In this document: one piece after another, positions 17,073 through 25,462 of the stretch
Layout of the letters: every line of letters starts with the position of its first letter
Numbering within the stretch: position 1 is the first letter of the stretch
Assembly (NCBI RefSeq): GCF_000632225.1
Contig: NZ_JFYV01000034.1
Span: 124,001 to 188,000, forward strand
DNA length: 64,000 nt
Direction of reading: 5' to 3'
From: Sphingomonas sp. RIT328
Lineage (GTDB): Bacteria > Pseudomonadota > Alphaproteobacteria > Sphingomonadales > Sphingomonadaceae
Made by a program: the position numbers and the translations under genes
The notes under the pieces: generated by a model
Told to the model about the DNA's origin: nothing
Database searches by the model: none
The model's input: only the letters and a program-made list of their open reading frames with translations

Positions 17073-17309
17073 ATGGCCCAGACGCTCGAATTGTCTGCAA
17101 AGAGCACGCGCGACATGAGCGCCAGAGAAATCCGCGCAGAGGCTGCGCGCTTCGGTATTTCGCCGAATGACGATATCGAGGTCTTACGTGCGGCCTTGAA
17201 GACTGAGCTCGAACGACGGTGGCAAGAGGAAAATCGGGATACGATCGCAGCCTGGAACCGGTGGATTGAAATAAACGGCCTGCCGCTTGAAAGATATCGC
17301 TGCTGGTAA
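17073..17309 (+). CDS. ccdA: CcdA-family antitoxin
   Basis: A 78-residue protein ending RRWQEENRDTIAAWNRWIEI plus NGLPLERYRCW, the characteristic toxin-binding tail of CcdA antitoxins. The first part would form the ribbon-helix-helix DNA-binding dimer that represses the operon. It lies three bases before the ccdB remnant. Base composition is lower in GC than the neighbours, suggesting horizontal arrival. With the toxin disrupted, it is now an orphan antitoxin, possibly retained as a regulator or protection against other CcdB toxins. Confidence 0.8.
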   Translation: MAQTLELSAKSTRDMSAREIRAEAARFGISPNDDIEVLRAALKTELERRWQEENRDTIAAWNRWIEINGLPLERYRCW

Positions 17310-17312
17310 GCG

Positions 17313-17605
17313 ATGCAATACGACGTCTACACCCTCCCTGACGGGCGACGGTCGTCAGCCTGCAATCCGATCTACTGTTCGGTTATCCGATAACGTTAGT
17401 CGCCCCACTCCTTCGGGAAGATCGAATGCCAGTCGACCGCTCACGGATGCACCCGGCATTTCAATTTCGCAATGAAGTGCTCATGCTTGCGCCACAGTTG
17501 ACGACCGCGGTGCCGTCCCGTTTGCTGCAGAAGGCCATAACATCGCTCAGCAACCGTGATATCGCGATCAAAGACGCGAGCGACATGGTCATCAGCGGCG
17601 TCTAG
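17313..17605 (+). pseudogene. ccdB: CcdB toxin, frameshifted
   Basis: The ATG at 17313 starts MQYDVYTLPDGR, a typical CcdB N-terminus, but this frame stops at 17391. From 17351 another frame continues VVSLQSDLLFGYPITLVAPL, then PAFQFRNEVLMLAPQL and ends SNRDIAIKDASDMVISGV at 17605, the normal CcdB C-terminus. One missing base (or two extra) around 17345-17352 explains it. CcdB poisons DNA gyrase through its last residues. The C-terminal part is otherwise intact, so the lesion may be recent, a sequencing error, or programmed frameshifting. Confidence 0.8.
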
Positions 17606-19029
17606 GTCGCCGTCCCGCCCACCGTCAGCCCGTCGATCAGCAGCGTCGGCTGCCCGACGCCCGCCGGCACGCTCTGCCCGCCCTTGCCGCAGACGCCGAT
17701 GCCCTCGTCGAGCGCGAAGTCGTTGCCGATGCCGGCGACCTTGGTCAGCACGGTCGGGCCGTCGCCGATCAGCGTCGCGCCCTTGATTGGCGCGCCGATC
17801 CGGCCGTTCTCGATTCGATAGGCCTCGGTGCACGAGAAGACGAACTTGCCCGAGACGATGTCGACCTGCCCGCCGCCGAAGCTCTTGGCAAAGATGCCGC
17901 TCTTCACCCGCGACAGCAGTTCGGCGGGATCGTCGGTGCCGCCCTTCATGAAGGTGTTGGTCATCCGCGGCATCGGCGCGTGCGCGAAGCTTTCGCGGCG
18001 GCCGTTGCCGGTCGGCGCGACGCCCATCAGCCGCGCGTTGAGCCGGTCCTGCATATAGCCTTTGAGGATGCCGTCCTCGATCAGCACGGTCTCCGACGTC
18101 GGCGTGCCCTCGTCGTCAATCGACAGCGACCCGCGCCGGTCGGCGATCGAGCCGTCGTCGACCACCGTCACGCCGGGGGCGGCGACGCGCTCGCCGATCC
18201 GGCCGGAGAAGGCACTCGTACCCTTGCGGTTGAAGTCGCCCTCCAGACCGTGGCCGATCGCTTCGTGCAGCACGATGCCCGGCCAGCCCGGCCCGAGCAG
18301 CACGGTCATCTCGCCCGCCGGCGCCGCGACCGAATCGAGGTTGACGAGGGCGTGCGCCAGCGCCTCGTCGATGCCGCGGTTCCACACCGCCGGGTCAAAC
18401 AGCCGATCGTAGAGGTAGCGGCCGCCGGTGCCATAGGTGCCGGTCTCGCGACGCCCGTTCTGCTCGACGACGATCTGGATGTTGAGCCGCACCAGCGGCC
18501 GCACGTCGGTGGCGACGAAGCCGTCGGGGCGGACGATCTCGACCACGCTCCACGTCCCCGACAGGCCGACCGAGACCTGCGCGACCCGCGGATCGCGCGC
18601 CCGCGCGGCGGCGTCGATCGTCTGGCACAGGTTCACCTTGTCGGCGAAGGGCACCAGGTCGAGCGGGTCGGCATCGGTATAGAGATGACGGTTGTTGCCC
18701 TGCGGCGGCGGCGCCTTGGCGCTGGTCGTCGGGTCGATCAGCGCCATCGTCTCGCCGGCGCGGCGGATCGCCGCCTCGGACAGCTCGTTGGCATGGGCGA
18801 AGGCGGTCATCTCACCCGACACCGCGCGCAGGCCGAAGCCGGCGTTGGTGTCGTAGCTCGCCGTCTTCAGCCGGCCGTCGTCGAAGCCGAACGCCTCGGC
18901 CTTGCGATATTGCAGGAACAGCTCGCCGTCATCGGCGCGACCGAGCGCGTCCGCGGTGAGGCGAAGCGCGGCGTCGGGCGAGAGCTGGTCGCGATAGAGG
19001 AACGAGCGGGGATCGGCGGCTACTGTCAT
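17602..19029 (-). CDS. tldD: Metalloprotease TldD
   Basis: The 475-residue subunit of the TldD/TldE protease, which trims unfolded peptides and matures some modified peptides. The zinc motif HEAIGH is at 255-260, within GIVLHEAIGHGLEGDFNRKG. The C-terminal GKFVFSCTEAYRIENG and DFALDEGIGVCGKGGQSVP are also standard. In E. coli TldD/TldE take part in microcin B17 maturation and CcdA degradation. Here tldD lies tail to tail with a ccdA-ccdB pair, the two stop codons sharing CTAG at 17602-17605. The tldE partner is not in the window. Confidence 0.94.
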   Translation of the reverse strand: MTVAADPRSFLYRDQLSPDAALRLTADALGRADDGELFLQYRKAEAFGFDDGRLKTASYDTNAGFGLRAVSGEMTAFAHANELSEAAIRRAGETMALIDPTTSAKAPPPQGNNRHLYTDADPLDLVPFADKVNLCQTIDAAARARDPRVAQVSVGLSGTWSVVEIVRPDGFVATDVRPLVRLNIQIVVEQNGRRETGTYGTGGRYLYDRLFDPAVWNRGIDEALAHALVNLDSVAAPAGEMTVLLGPGWPGIVLHEAIGHGLEGDFNRKGTSAFSGRIGERVAAPGVTVVDDGSIADRRGSLSIDDEGTPTSETVLIEDGILKGYMQDRLNARLMGVAPTGNGRRESFAHAPMPRMTNTFMKGGTDDPAELLSRVKSGIFAKSFGGGQVDIVSGKFVFSCTEAYRIENGRIGAPIKGATLIGDGPTVLTKVAGIGNDFALDEGIGVCGKGGQSVPAGVGQPTLLIDGLTVGGTAT

Positions 19030-19047
19030 GCCCCCGATATAGGGCGC

Positions 19048-19281
19048 CTAAACGCTGGCGCCATCCGGATGATCGGGCAATTTCGACTGGTCGGCGCCAT
19101 CCGCCGGGCCGCCGATCAGCACGAAGCGCCGGTCGCAATAGCCGCAGTCGACATAGCCTTCCTCGTCGATCTGCAGGAAGACGCGCGGATGCCCCAGCGC
19201 GGCACCGCCGGGAATGTCGGTAGCGCCGTCGCAGGCGACACGGCGTTGCGAGACGCGGATGGTTTCGGGCGGCGGGATCAT
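19048..19281 (-). CDS. CHCC-type zinc-finger protein
   Basis: A 77-residue protein of the zf-CHCC family, related to the zinc-binding NDUFS6-like subunit of complex I. The probable zinc ligands are Cys17, His31 (in ALGHPRVFL), Cys46 and Cys49 (CGYC), followed by DRRFVL. I chose ATG 19281; a TTG at 19299 gives six more residues with no support. It lies just upstream of tldD on the same strand. Its role in the cell is not established. Confidence 0.75.
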   Translation of the reverse strand: MIPPPETIRVSQRRVACDGATDIPGGAALGHPRVFLQIDEEGYVDCGYCDRRFVLIGGPADGADQSKLPDHPDGASV

Positions 19282-19379
19282 GGTCGCGCCGGATAGCAAG
19301 ACGGAGGGCGCCCTTCAATCCTTCCCGCGCGCGGAGGATTGTGTTGCGTGTTTCTGCGGGCGGCCTATGCCCCTCGCGC

Positions 19380-20303
19380 ATGACCGAGGCCGCGATCCGC
19401 ATCCAGAACCTCTGCAAGACCTATCAGGGCGGCAAGCGCGCGCTCGACGGGGTCAGCTTCGACGTCCCGCGGGGCACGATCTTCGGCCTGCTCGGGCCCA
19501 ATGGCGCGGGCAAGTCGACGCTGATCAACATCCTCGCCGGCCTTGTCAACAAGACGGACGGCAGCGCCGAGATCTGGGGATTCGACATCGACGCGCATCC
19601 GCGCAACGCCAAGGCGTCGATCGGCATCGTCAATCAGGAGATCCTGTTCGACCCCTTCTTCACGCCGATCGAGACGCTGGAGATCCAGGCCGGGCTGTAC
19701 GGCGTTCCCAAGGCGGCGCGGCGCAGCCTCGACCTGCTGCGCGCGGTGCATCTGGAAGACAAGGCCAATGCCTATGCGCGCACGCTGTCGGGCGGCATGA
19801 AGCGGCGGCTGATGGTCGCCAAGGCGATGGTCCATTCGCCGCCGGTGCTGGTGCTCGACGAGCCGACCGCGGGCGTCGACATCGAATTGCGCCAGCAGCT
19901 CTGGGCCTACGTCCGCCAGCTCAACGACGCCGGCGTGACGGTGGTGCTGACGACGCATTATCTCGAAGAGGCCGAGGAATTGTGCGACCGGATCGCGATC
20001 ATCAACCACGGCCGGCTGATCGCCAACGAACCGACGCGCGAGCTGGTCGGCAAGGCACAGGAAAAGGTGGTGGCGGTGACGGTCGACCGCGATGTCGCGG
20101 CGCTCCCCGACAACGGCTGCTTCGGCAAGATCGTCCTCAAGGGCACGCGCACGCTCGAGATCACCTATGCCAAGGACCGGGTCAACGCCGGCGAGGTGCT
20201 CGCCGCGGTACAGCGCGACGGCTATGGCATCGTCGACGTCTCGACCAAGGAGCCCGATCTCGAGGACGTGTTCCTCAGCCTGACCCGCGCGACCAACGCG
20301 TGA
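19380..20303 (+). CDS. ABC transporter ATP-binding protein
   Basis: A 307-residue ATPase of the ABC-2/drug exporter type. Walker A is GPNGAGKST at 39-47, the signature is LSGGMKRR, and Walker B is VLVLDEPTAGVD followed by the H-loop TTHYLEEAEE. The C-terminal extension is of the YadG kind. YadG normally pairs with an ABC-2 permease (YadH), but no permease gene is beside it; nadB follows with a GTGA overlap. The permease is presumably encoded elsewhere. ATG 19380 is directly before the conserved N-terminal strand. Confidence 0.9.
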   Translation: MTEAAIRIQNLCKTYQGGKRALDGVSFDVPRGTIFGLLGPNGAGKSTLINILAGLVNKTDGSAEIWGFDIDAHPRNAKASIGIVNQEILFDPFFTPIETLEIQAGLYGVPKAARRSLDLLRAVHLEDKANAYARTLSGGMKRRLMVAKAMVHSPPVLVLDEPTAGVDIELRQQLWAYVRQLNDAGVTVVLTTHYLEEAEELCDRIAIINHGRLIANEPTRELVGKAQEKVVAVTVDRDVAALPDNGCFGKIVLKGTRTLEITYAKDRVNAGEVLAAVQRDGYGIVDVSTKEPDLEDVFLSLTRATNA

Positions 20304-21892
20304 GCGACGCCGCGCGACAGTCCGACGTCCTCATCGTCGGTTCGGGCGCGGCGGGGCTGACCGCGGCGCTCAATCTCGCCGAGCGGTTCCGCGTCACCGT
20401 CCTCGCCAAGGGCGCGCTCAACGAGGGGTCGACCGCCTGGGCGCAGGGCGGGATCGCCGCGGTGCTCGAACCCGGCGACACGTTCGAGCATCATGTCGAG
20501 GATACGATGGTCGCCGGCGCCGGCCTCAACGACCGCGACATCGTCGAATGCGTGGTCGAGGGCGCGCCCGCCGCGATCGAGCGGCTGACCCGGCTCGGCG
20601 TGCCGTTCGCGACCGAAGGGAATGCGCTCCACCTCACCCGCGAGGGCGGGCACAGCCATCGCCGCATCGTCCATGTCGCCGACGCGACCGGCTGGGCGGT
20701 GCAGGAGGCGTTGCAGCGCGCCGCCGAGGCGCATCCCAACATCACGCTCGTCCCCGATCAGGTCGCGATCGACCTCGCCACCAGCCGGCACGAGCAGCGC
20801 TATTCGGGCGCGGGCAACGTCTGGGGCGTCTATGCGGTCGATCGCGGCACCGGCCGGGTCAACCTCTACACCGCGAGGGCGACGATCCTCGCCACCGGCG
20901 GCGCGGGGCGCACCTATCTCTTCTCGACCGCGCCGCGCGGCGCGACCGGCGACGGCATCGCGATGGCGTGGCGGGCGGGCGCGCGCGTCTCCAACATGGA
21001 GATGATGCAGTTCCACCCGACCTGCCTCTACCACCTCGAGGTCAAGAACTTCCTGATCACCGAGGCGGTGCGCGGCGAGGGCGGGCGGCTGATCAACCCG
21101 ACCACCGGCAAGCGCTTCATGTCCTATTACGACGCCGAGCGGATGGAGCTGGCGCCGCGCGACGTCGTGGCGCGGGCGATCGACGCCGAGATCAAGCGCT
21201 ACGGCCTCGACTATGTCCACCTCGACATCAGCCATCAGCCCGCCGACTTCATCCGCGGCCATTTTCCCAACATCTACGACAAGCTGCTCGGCCTCGGCAT
21301 CGACATGACGACGCAGCCGATTCCGGTGGTGCCGGCGCAGCATTATACCTGCGGCGGCATCATCATCGACCGCGACGGGCGCACCGACCTGCCGGGCCTC
21401 TACGCGGCGGGCGAGTGCACTGAAAGCGGGCTGCACGGCGCCAACCGTCTCGCCTCGAACAGCCTGCTCGAATGTTTCGTGTTCGGCGAGGCCTGCGCCG
21501 GCCATATCGCCGCGCATTGGGACACGCTGCCGCCGGTGCCGGTGATCCGGCCGTGGGACGAGAGCCGCGTCACCGATTCCGACGAGGAGGTGGTGATCAA
21601 GCAGAACTGGACCGAGATCCGCCGCTTCATGTGGAATTACGTCGGCATCGTCCGCACCACCAAGCGGCTCGAGCGCGCGCAGCACCGTATCCAGATGCTG
21701 ACCGAGGAAGTGGCCGATTATTACGGCCATTTCCGCGTCACCCCCGACCTGATCGAGTTGCGCAATTTGTTGCAGACCGCCGAGCTGATCGTCCGTTCGG
21801 CGCTGCACCGGCACGAAAGCCGCGGGCTGCATTATACGCTGGATTATCCCGAGACGCTGGCCGAGGCGGTGGATACGGTGCTGGTGCCGTGA
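20300..21892 (+). CDS. nadB: L-aspartate oxidase
   Basis: Oxidises L-aspartate to iminoaspartate, the first step of de novo NAD synthesis, with FAD. The 530-residue protein opens with the dinucleotide motif VLIVGSGAAGLTAALNLAER (about 10-29), then GSTAWAQGGIAAV, ATGGAGRTYLFST, MEMMQFHPTCLY and ECTESGLHGANRLASNSLLE, all NadB/Sdh-flavoprotein landmarks. The start is GTG, overlapping the ABC ATPase stop (GTGA). nadA and nadC are not adjacent. It is followed by a palindromic repeat and then a convergent gene. Confidence 0.94.
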   Translation: MSDAARQSDVLIVGSGAAGLTAALNLAERFRVTVLAKGALNEGSTAWAQGGIAAVLEPGDTFEHHVEDTMVAGAGLNDRDIVECVVEGAPAAIERLTRLGVPFATEGNALHLTREGGHSHRRIVHVADATGWAVQEALQRAAEAHPNITLVPDQVAIDLATSRHEQRYSGAGNVWGVYAVDRGTGRVNLYTARATILATGGAGRTYLFSTAPRGATGDGIAMAWRAGARVSNMEMMQFHPTCLYHLEVKNFLITEAVRGEGGRLINPTTGKRFMSYYDAERMELAPRDVVARAIDAEIKRYGLDYVHLDISHQPADFIRGHFPNIYDKLLGLGIDMTTQPIPVVPAQHYTCGGIIIDRDGRTDLPGLYAAGECTESGLHGANRLASNSLLECFVFGEACAGHIAAHWDTLPPVPVIRPWDESRVTDSDEEVVIKQNWTEIRRFMWNYVGIVRTTKRLERAQHRIQMLTEEVADYYGHFRVTPDLIELRNLLQTAELIVRSALHRHESRGLHYTLDYPETLAEAVDTVLVP

Positions 21893-21921
21893 AAACGGTT
21901 TGGCCGCCGCGTTGATCTCTG

Positions 21922-22015
21922 ATGTCATCCCCGCGCAGGCGGGGATTCATATACGCTGACGCTTCGACTCTTGCCTGAACCTGCGCGTTTGGATCCCCGC
22001 CTGCGCGGGGATCAC
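21922..22015. repeat. Palindromic repeat related to family A
   Basis: TCATCCCCGCGCAGGCGGGGAT near the left end and ATCCCCGCCTGCGCGGGGATCA at the right are near-perfect mirror images about 50 bases apart, and each also folds on itself. It resembles family A in its pair of hairpins but lacks the core CCAGTGGCCAAGCAG. It lies between the convergent ends of nadB and the TPP enzyme, so it may also act as a bidirectional terminator. Confidence 0.7.
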
Positions 22016-22073
22016 AGTAGGTGGCGAGGATGACGAATGATTGCGGGATGCCGAGCGCTATGGCGAGCCTCCC

Positions 22074-23858
22074 CTACCCCGTCACCTCTTTGAACAACTG
22101 CCGCGCGGTTTCGGCGATCACCCGGCCCGCGCCGCGGTCGCCCTTCGCCATCGCGCCCATTAACGCCTTAGCCTCGGCAAGCGTCAGATGCGGCGGCAGC
22201 GGCGCGACTTCGGGATCGGTCTTCACCTCGAGGACCACCGGCCGGTCGGAAGCGAGCGCCGCCGCCCAGGCGGGCGCGAGATCCTCCGGCCGGTCGACGT
22301 AAATGCCTTTCAGCCCGATCAGCTCGGCGAACCGCGCATAGGGCACGTCGGGCAGGTCCTGCGTCGTCGGGAAGCGCGGATTGCCCTCCATCACGCGCTG
22401 CTCCCACGTCACCTCGTTGAGATCCTGGTTGTTGAACACGCAGACGACGAAGCGCGGATCGGCCCAGCGCTGCCAGTATTTCTGCACGGTGATCATCTCG
22501 GCGAGATTGTTCATCTGCATCGCGCCGTCGCCGACCAGCGCCACCACCGGCCGCTCCGGATGCGCGAACTTCGCCGCGATCGCATAGGGCACCGCCGCCC
22601 CCATCGAGGCGAGCCCGCCGGACAGCGACGCGCGCTGCCCCTGTTTGAGCTTGAAGTCGCGCGCATACCAGTTGCAGCACGATCCACTGTCCGAGGTGAC
22701 GATCGCGTCGGCGGGAAGCTGCGGCGACATTTCCCAGACGACACGCTGCGGGTTGACCGGTTTGGCCTCGGCCATCGCGCGCGCCTCCAGCGTCTGCCAC
22801 CAGTCGGCGACGCCGGCCTCGATCTGCTCGCGCCAGCCGCGGTCCGCCTTGCGCTGGAGCAGCGGGATCAGCGCCTCCAGCGTCTCGCGCGCGCCGCCGT
22901 GCAGATTGACCTCGGTCGGGTAGCGCAGCCCGAGCATGCCGGCGTCGATGTCGATCTGCACCGCGCGCACCTTGCCGTCGGGCGGCAGGAACTCGGCCCA
23001 GGGGAAGCCGGTGCCGATCATCAGCAGCGTATCGGCGCCCTGCATCATGTCCCATGACGGCTTGGTGCCGAGCAGCCCGATCGCGCCGGTGACGAAGGGC
23101 AGTTCGTCGGACAGCACGTCCTTGCCGAGCAGCGCCTTGGCGACGCCCGCCCCGAGCAGATCGGCGACGCGCACCACCGCCTCGGCGCCGTCGCGCGCGC
23201 CCGCGCCGATCAGGATCGCGACCTTCTCGCCCGCGTTGAGCAGCTCGGCGGCACGGGCGAGATCGCGCGGCTGCGGCACGACCAGCGGCCGGCTGTAGCC
23301 GACGCCCGAGCGGGTGAAGCCGTGCGAGACCTTGGGCGCCTGATAGGGCTCGTCCTGCACGTCCTTGGGCAGCACGATCACGCCGACGCCGTTGTTCGCC
23401 ACCGCGATGCGGATCGACCGGTCGGTGACGTGGCGCACCTGCGCCGGCGCGGTCGCCTCCTGAACGTAATCGGCGACGTCGGCGAAGATGCGGTCGAGGT
23501 TGAGCTCCTGCTGATAGCTGCCGCCGCGCACCGTCGTCTCCGCCTGGCCGGCGATCGCCAGCACCGGCGCATGGTCGAGCTTGGCGTCGTAGAGACCGGT
23601 GAGCAGATGCGTCGCGCCCGGCCCGCCGGTCGCCAGGCAGACGCCGAGCTCGCCGGTGAACTTGGCATGCGCGCTCGCCATGAATGCCGCCATCTCCTCA
23701 TGGCGGACCTGGATGAACTCGATGCCTTCCCCGGCCTGATCCGCCCGCTGCAGCGCCCCGAGCACGCCGTTGATGCCGTCGCCCGAATAGCCGTAGATGC
23801 GCGTCACCCCCCACGCCTTCAGCCTTTCCACGAAAAAGTCGCTGGTCATCGTCGCCAT
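22074..23858 (-). CDS. Thiamine pyrophosphate-dependent enzyme (pyruvate oxidase-like)
   Basis: A 594-residue protein with the three-domain layout of the acetolactate synthase/pyruvate oxidase family: N-terminal pyrimidine-binding domain (RHEEMAAFMASAHAKFTGE, holding the catalytic Glu), a central FAD/nucleotide domain, and a C-terminal diphosphate-binding domain with GDGAMQMNNLAEM and the Asn metal ligand (FNNQDLNEVTWEQRV). It resembles PoxB-type enzymes decarboxylating pyruvate to acetate, but the substrate is not certain. I chose ATG 23858, eight bases after AGGA. ATGs at 23864 and 23849 are alternatives, and the much longer upstream frame is not coding. Confidence 0.85.
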   Translation of the reverse strand: MATMTSDFFVERLKAWGVTRIYGYSGDGINGVLGALQRADQAGEGIEFIQVRHEEMAAFMASAHAKFTGELGVCLATGGPGATHLLTGLYDAKLDHAPVLAIAGQAETTVRGGSYQQELNLDRIFADVADYVQEATAPAQVRHVTDRSIRIAVANNGVGVIVLPKDVQDEPYQAPKVSHGFTRSGVGYSRPLVVPQPRDLARAAELLNAGEKVAILIGAGARDGAEAVVRVADLLGAGVAKALLGKDVLSDELPFVTGAIGLLGTKPSWDMMQGADTLLMIGTGFPWAEFLPPDGKVRAVQIDIDAGMLGLRYPTEVNLHGGARETLEALIPLLQRKADRGWREQIEAGVADWWQTLEARAMAEAKPVNPQRVVWEMSPQLPADAIVTSDSGSCCNWYARDFKLKQGQRASLSGGLASMGAAVPYAIAAKFAHPERPVVALVGDGAMQMNNLAEMITVQKYWQRWADPRFVVCVFNNQDLNEVTWEQRVMEGNPRFPTTQDLPDVPYARFAELIGLKGIYVDRPEDLAPAWAAALASDRPVVLEVKTDPEVAPLPPHLTLAEAKALMGAMAKGDRGAGRVIAETARQLFKEVTG

Positions 23859-24033
23859 GAACATCGTCCTGTTGGGGGTGTCGTCGGCGTCAACGGGTGG
23901 ACGGGCGCAATGGTGCCTCGCATTTCGCCGTACCGGTGCCGCGGTTCGTCGCAGCCGGCATCGATCGTTGTTTCGTCGCTCCGGTGCTGGGATAAGGATA
24001 GCGATCCAGCCAGTTGAGGCCCAAATCTCCAGT

Positions 24034-25143
24034 ATGACAGCGTATGGCCGTCCGGCCCGATCGATCCTGATGATCGCCAGTTGCGCGGCGCTCGCCGGCT
24101 GCGGCTCGACCTCGCGCCCGATCGGCAGCGGCCCCGCGCCGAGCGAGACGCCGGCGCTCGCGGTGTCGATCCCGATCCCCTCCGCCGCGCCCGCGCCGCG
24201 CCGCGTCGCCCCTGCGCAGCTGACCAGCGCGATCGACGCGCTGGCGCGCGATTTCGACGGCAAGTTCGGCATCGCGATCCGCGCGGTCGACGGCGGCTGG
24301 ACGGTGACCTCGCCGGGCGCGCGCACCCGCCTGCCGCAGCAGTCGGTGAGCAAATTGTGGGTCGCGATGACGCTGATGGACCTGCGCGACCAGGGCAAGG
24401 CACGGCTCGACGATCCCGTCGTCGTCCGGCCCGAGGATCTGACGCTGTTCCACCAGCCGATCGCGATGCTGGTCAAGGGCGACGGCTATCACACCACGGT
24501 CGGCGAGCTGCTCACCCGCGCGCTGACGCATAGCGACAACACCGCCAACGACCGGCTGCTCACCTATGTCGGCGGCCCCGCCGCGGTGCGCGCGATGATC
24601 GAGCGCAAGCGGCTCGGCGACATCCGCTTCGGTCCCGGCGAGCGGCTGCTCCAGTCGCGGACCGCGGGCCTGACCTGGAATCAGGCGATGGCGGTCGGCG
24701 GCGGCTTCGAGGCGGCGCGCTCGCGCCTGTCACCCGAGGCGCGCGCCGCCGCGCTCGACGCCTATGTCAACGATCCGCCCGACGGCGCCGCACCGCTCGC
24801 CATCGCCGACGCGCTGTCGCGGCTCGCGCGCGGCGAGCTGTTCAGCGAGACCTCGACGCGCATCCTGCTCGATACGATGGCGGCCTCGGTCACCGGCCGT
24901 GCCCGGCTGCGCGCGGCGCTGCCCGCCGGCTGGCAGATCGCGCACAAGACCGGCACCGGGCAGGATCTCGGCGGCCGCAACGCCGGCTTCAACGACGTCG
25001 GCCTGCTCACCGCGCCCGACGGCCGTCGCTATGCGATCGCGGTGATGATCGGCGATTCCCGCCGCCCGATCCAGGAACGCCAGCGGCTGATCCAGTCGGT
25101 CGCCGCGGCGGTGGCGATGTATGGGGGTGGCCCGACGGGGTGA
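24034..25143 (+). CDS. Serine hydrolase, class A beta-lactamase-like lipoprotein
   Basis: A 369-residue secreted lipoprotein (lipobox LAGC, Cys23) with a class A beta-lactamase fold. The three catalytic signatures are present: SVSK at 104-107, SDN at 167-169 and KTG at 305-307. The omega-loop ExxLN motif, which carries the deacylating Glu166 of true lactamases, is not evident; the region reads GPGERLLQSRTAGLTW. It may thus act on peptidoglycan or another ester, or be a weak lactamase. It is divergent from the TPP-enzyme gene, sharing a 175-base upstream region. Confidence 0.8.
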   Translation: MTAYGRPARSILMIASCAALAGCGSTSRPIGSGPAPSETPALAVSIPIPSAAPAPRRVAPAQLTSAIDALARDFDGKFGIAIRAVDGGWTVTSPGARTRLPQQSVSKLWVAMTLMDLRDQGKARLDDPVVVRPEDLTLFHQPIAMLVKGDGYHTTVGELLTRALTHSDNTANDRLLTYVGGPAAVRAMIERKRLGDIRFGPGERLLQSRTAGLTWNQAMAVGGGFEAARSRLSPEARAAALDAYVNDPPDGAAPLAIADALSRLARGELFSETSTRILLDTMAASVTGRARLRAALPAGWQIAHKTGTGQDLGGRNAGFNDVGLLTAPDGRRYAIAVMIGDSRRPIQERQRLIQSVAAAVAMYGGGPTG

Positions 25144-25462
25144 AGCGGGCATAGGGCACGGCGTCCCGCCCGACCCTCCTTCTCGTCACGCTTCCGTCGG
25201 TCGCCACCTCCGCCACCGCCACCCTCGCCCCCGCCACCTCGTCATCCCGGCCTGCGCAAGGATGACGAATGGGAGGGGAGCGTCCCGCTCCCCGACTGTC
25301 TCGTATCGAGCGCCGTCATCCACAGGTATTCTGTGAGGCGACGGCCGCGGTTCGCCAAACCGCCGCTCGCCATAGTCACCTGAAAGCCACACTCCGCCAA
25401 AGCCTGCCGCCGCCCCACGCAGAGGTTGGTGCCGCCCGGCCGATCGGCTAAGTGCTGCAAGG
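25144..25462. other. Gap before polA
   Basis: No gene is visible. A short family A-like fragment, GTCATCCCGGCCTGCGCAAG followed by GATGACGA, lies near 25238-25268 and could form one hairpin. The polA promoter must lie between here and 25462, but no convincing box pair stands out. Confidence 0.5.

Noticed and set aside
20222-21928. A 568-codon open frame on the minus strand, opposite nadB
   Set aside because: Low-complexity shadow of nadB, caused by strong GC bias at the third codon position.
23859-24476. Extension of the TPP-enzyme frame by 200 residues upstream
   Set aside because: The extra residues match no family and overlap the divergent serine hydrolase; a good ribosome site precedes ATG 23858.
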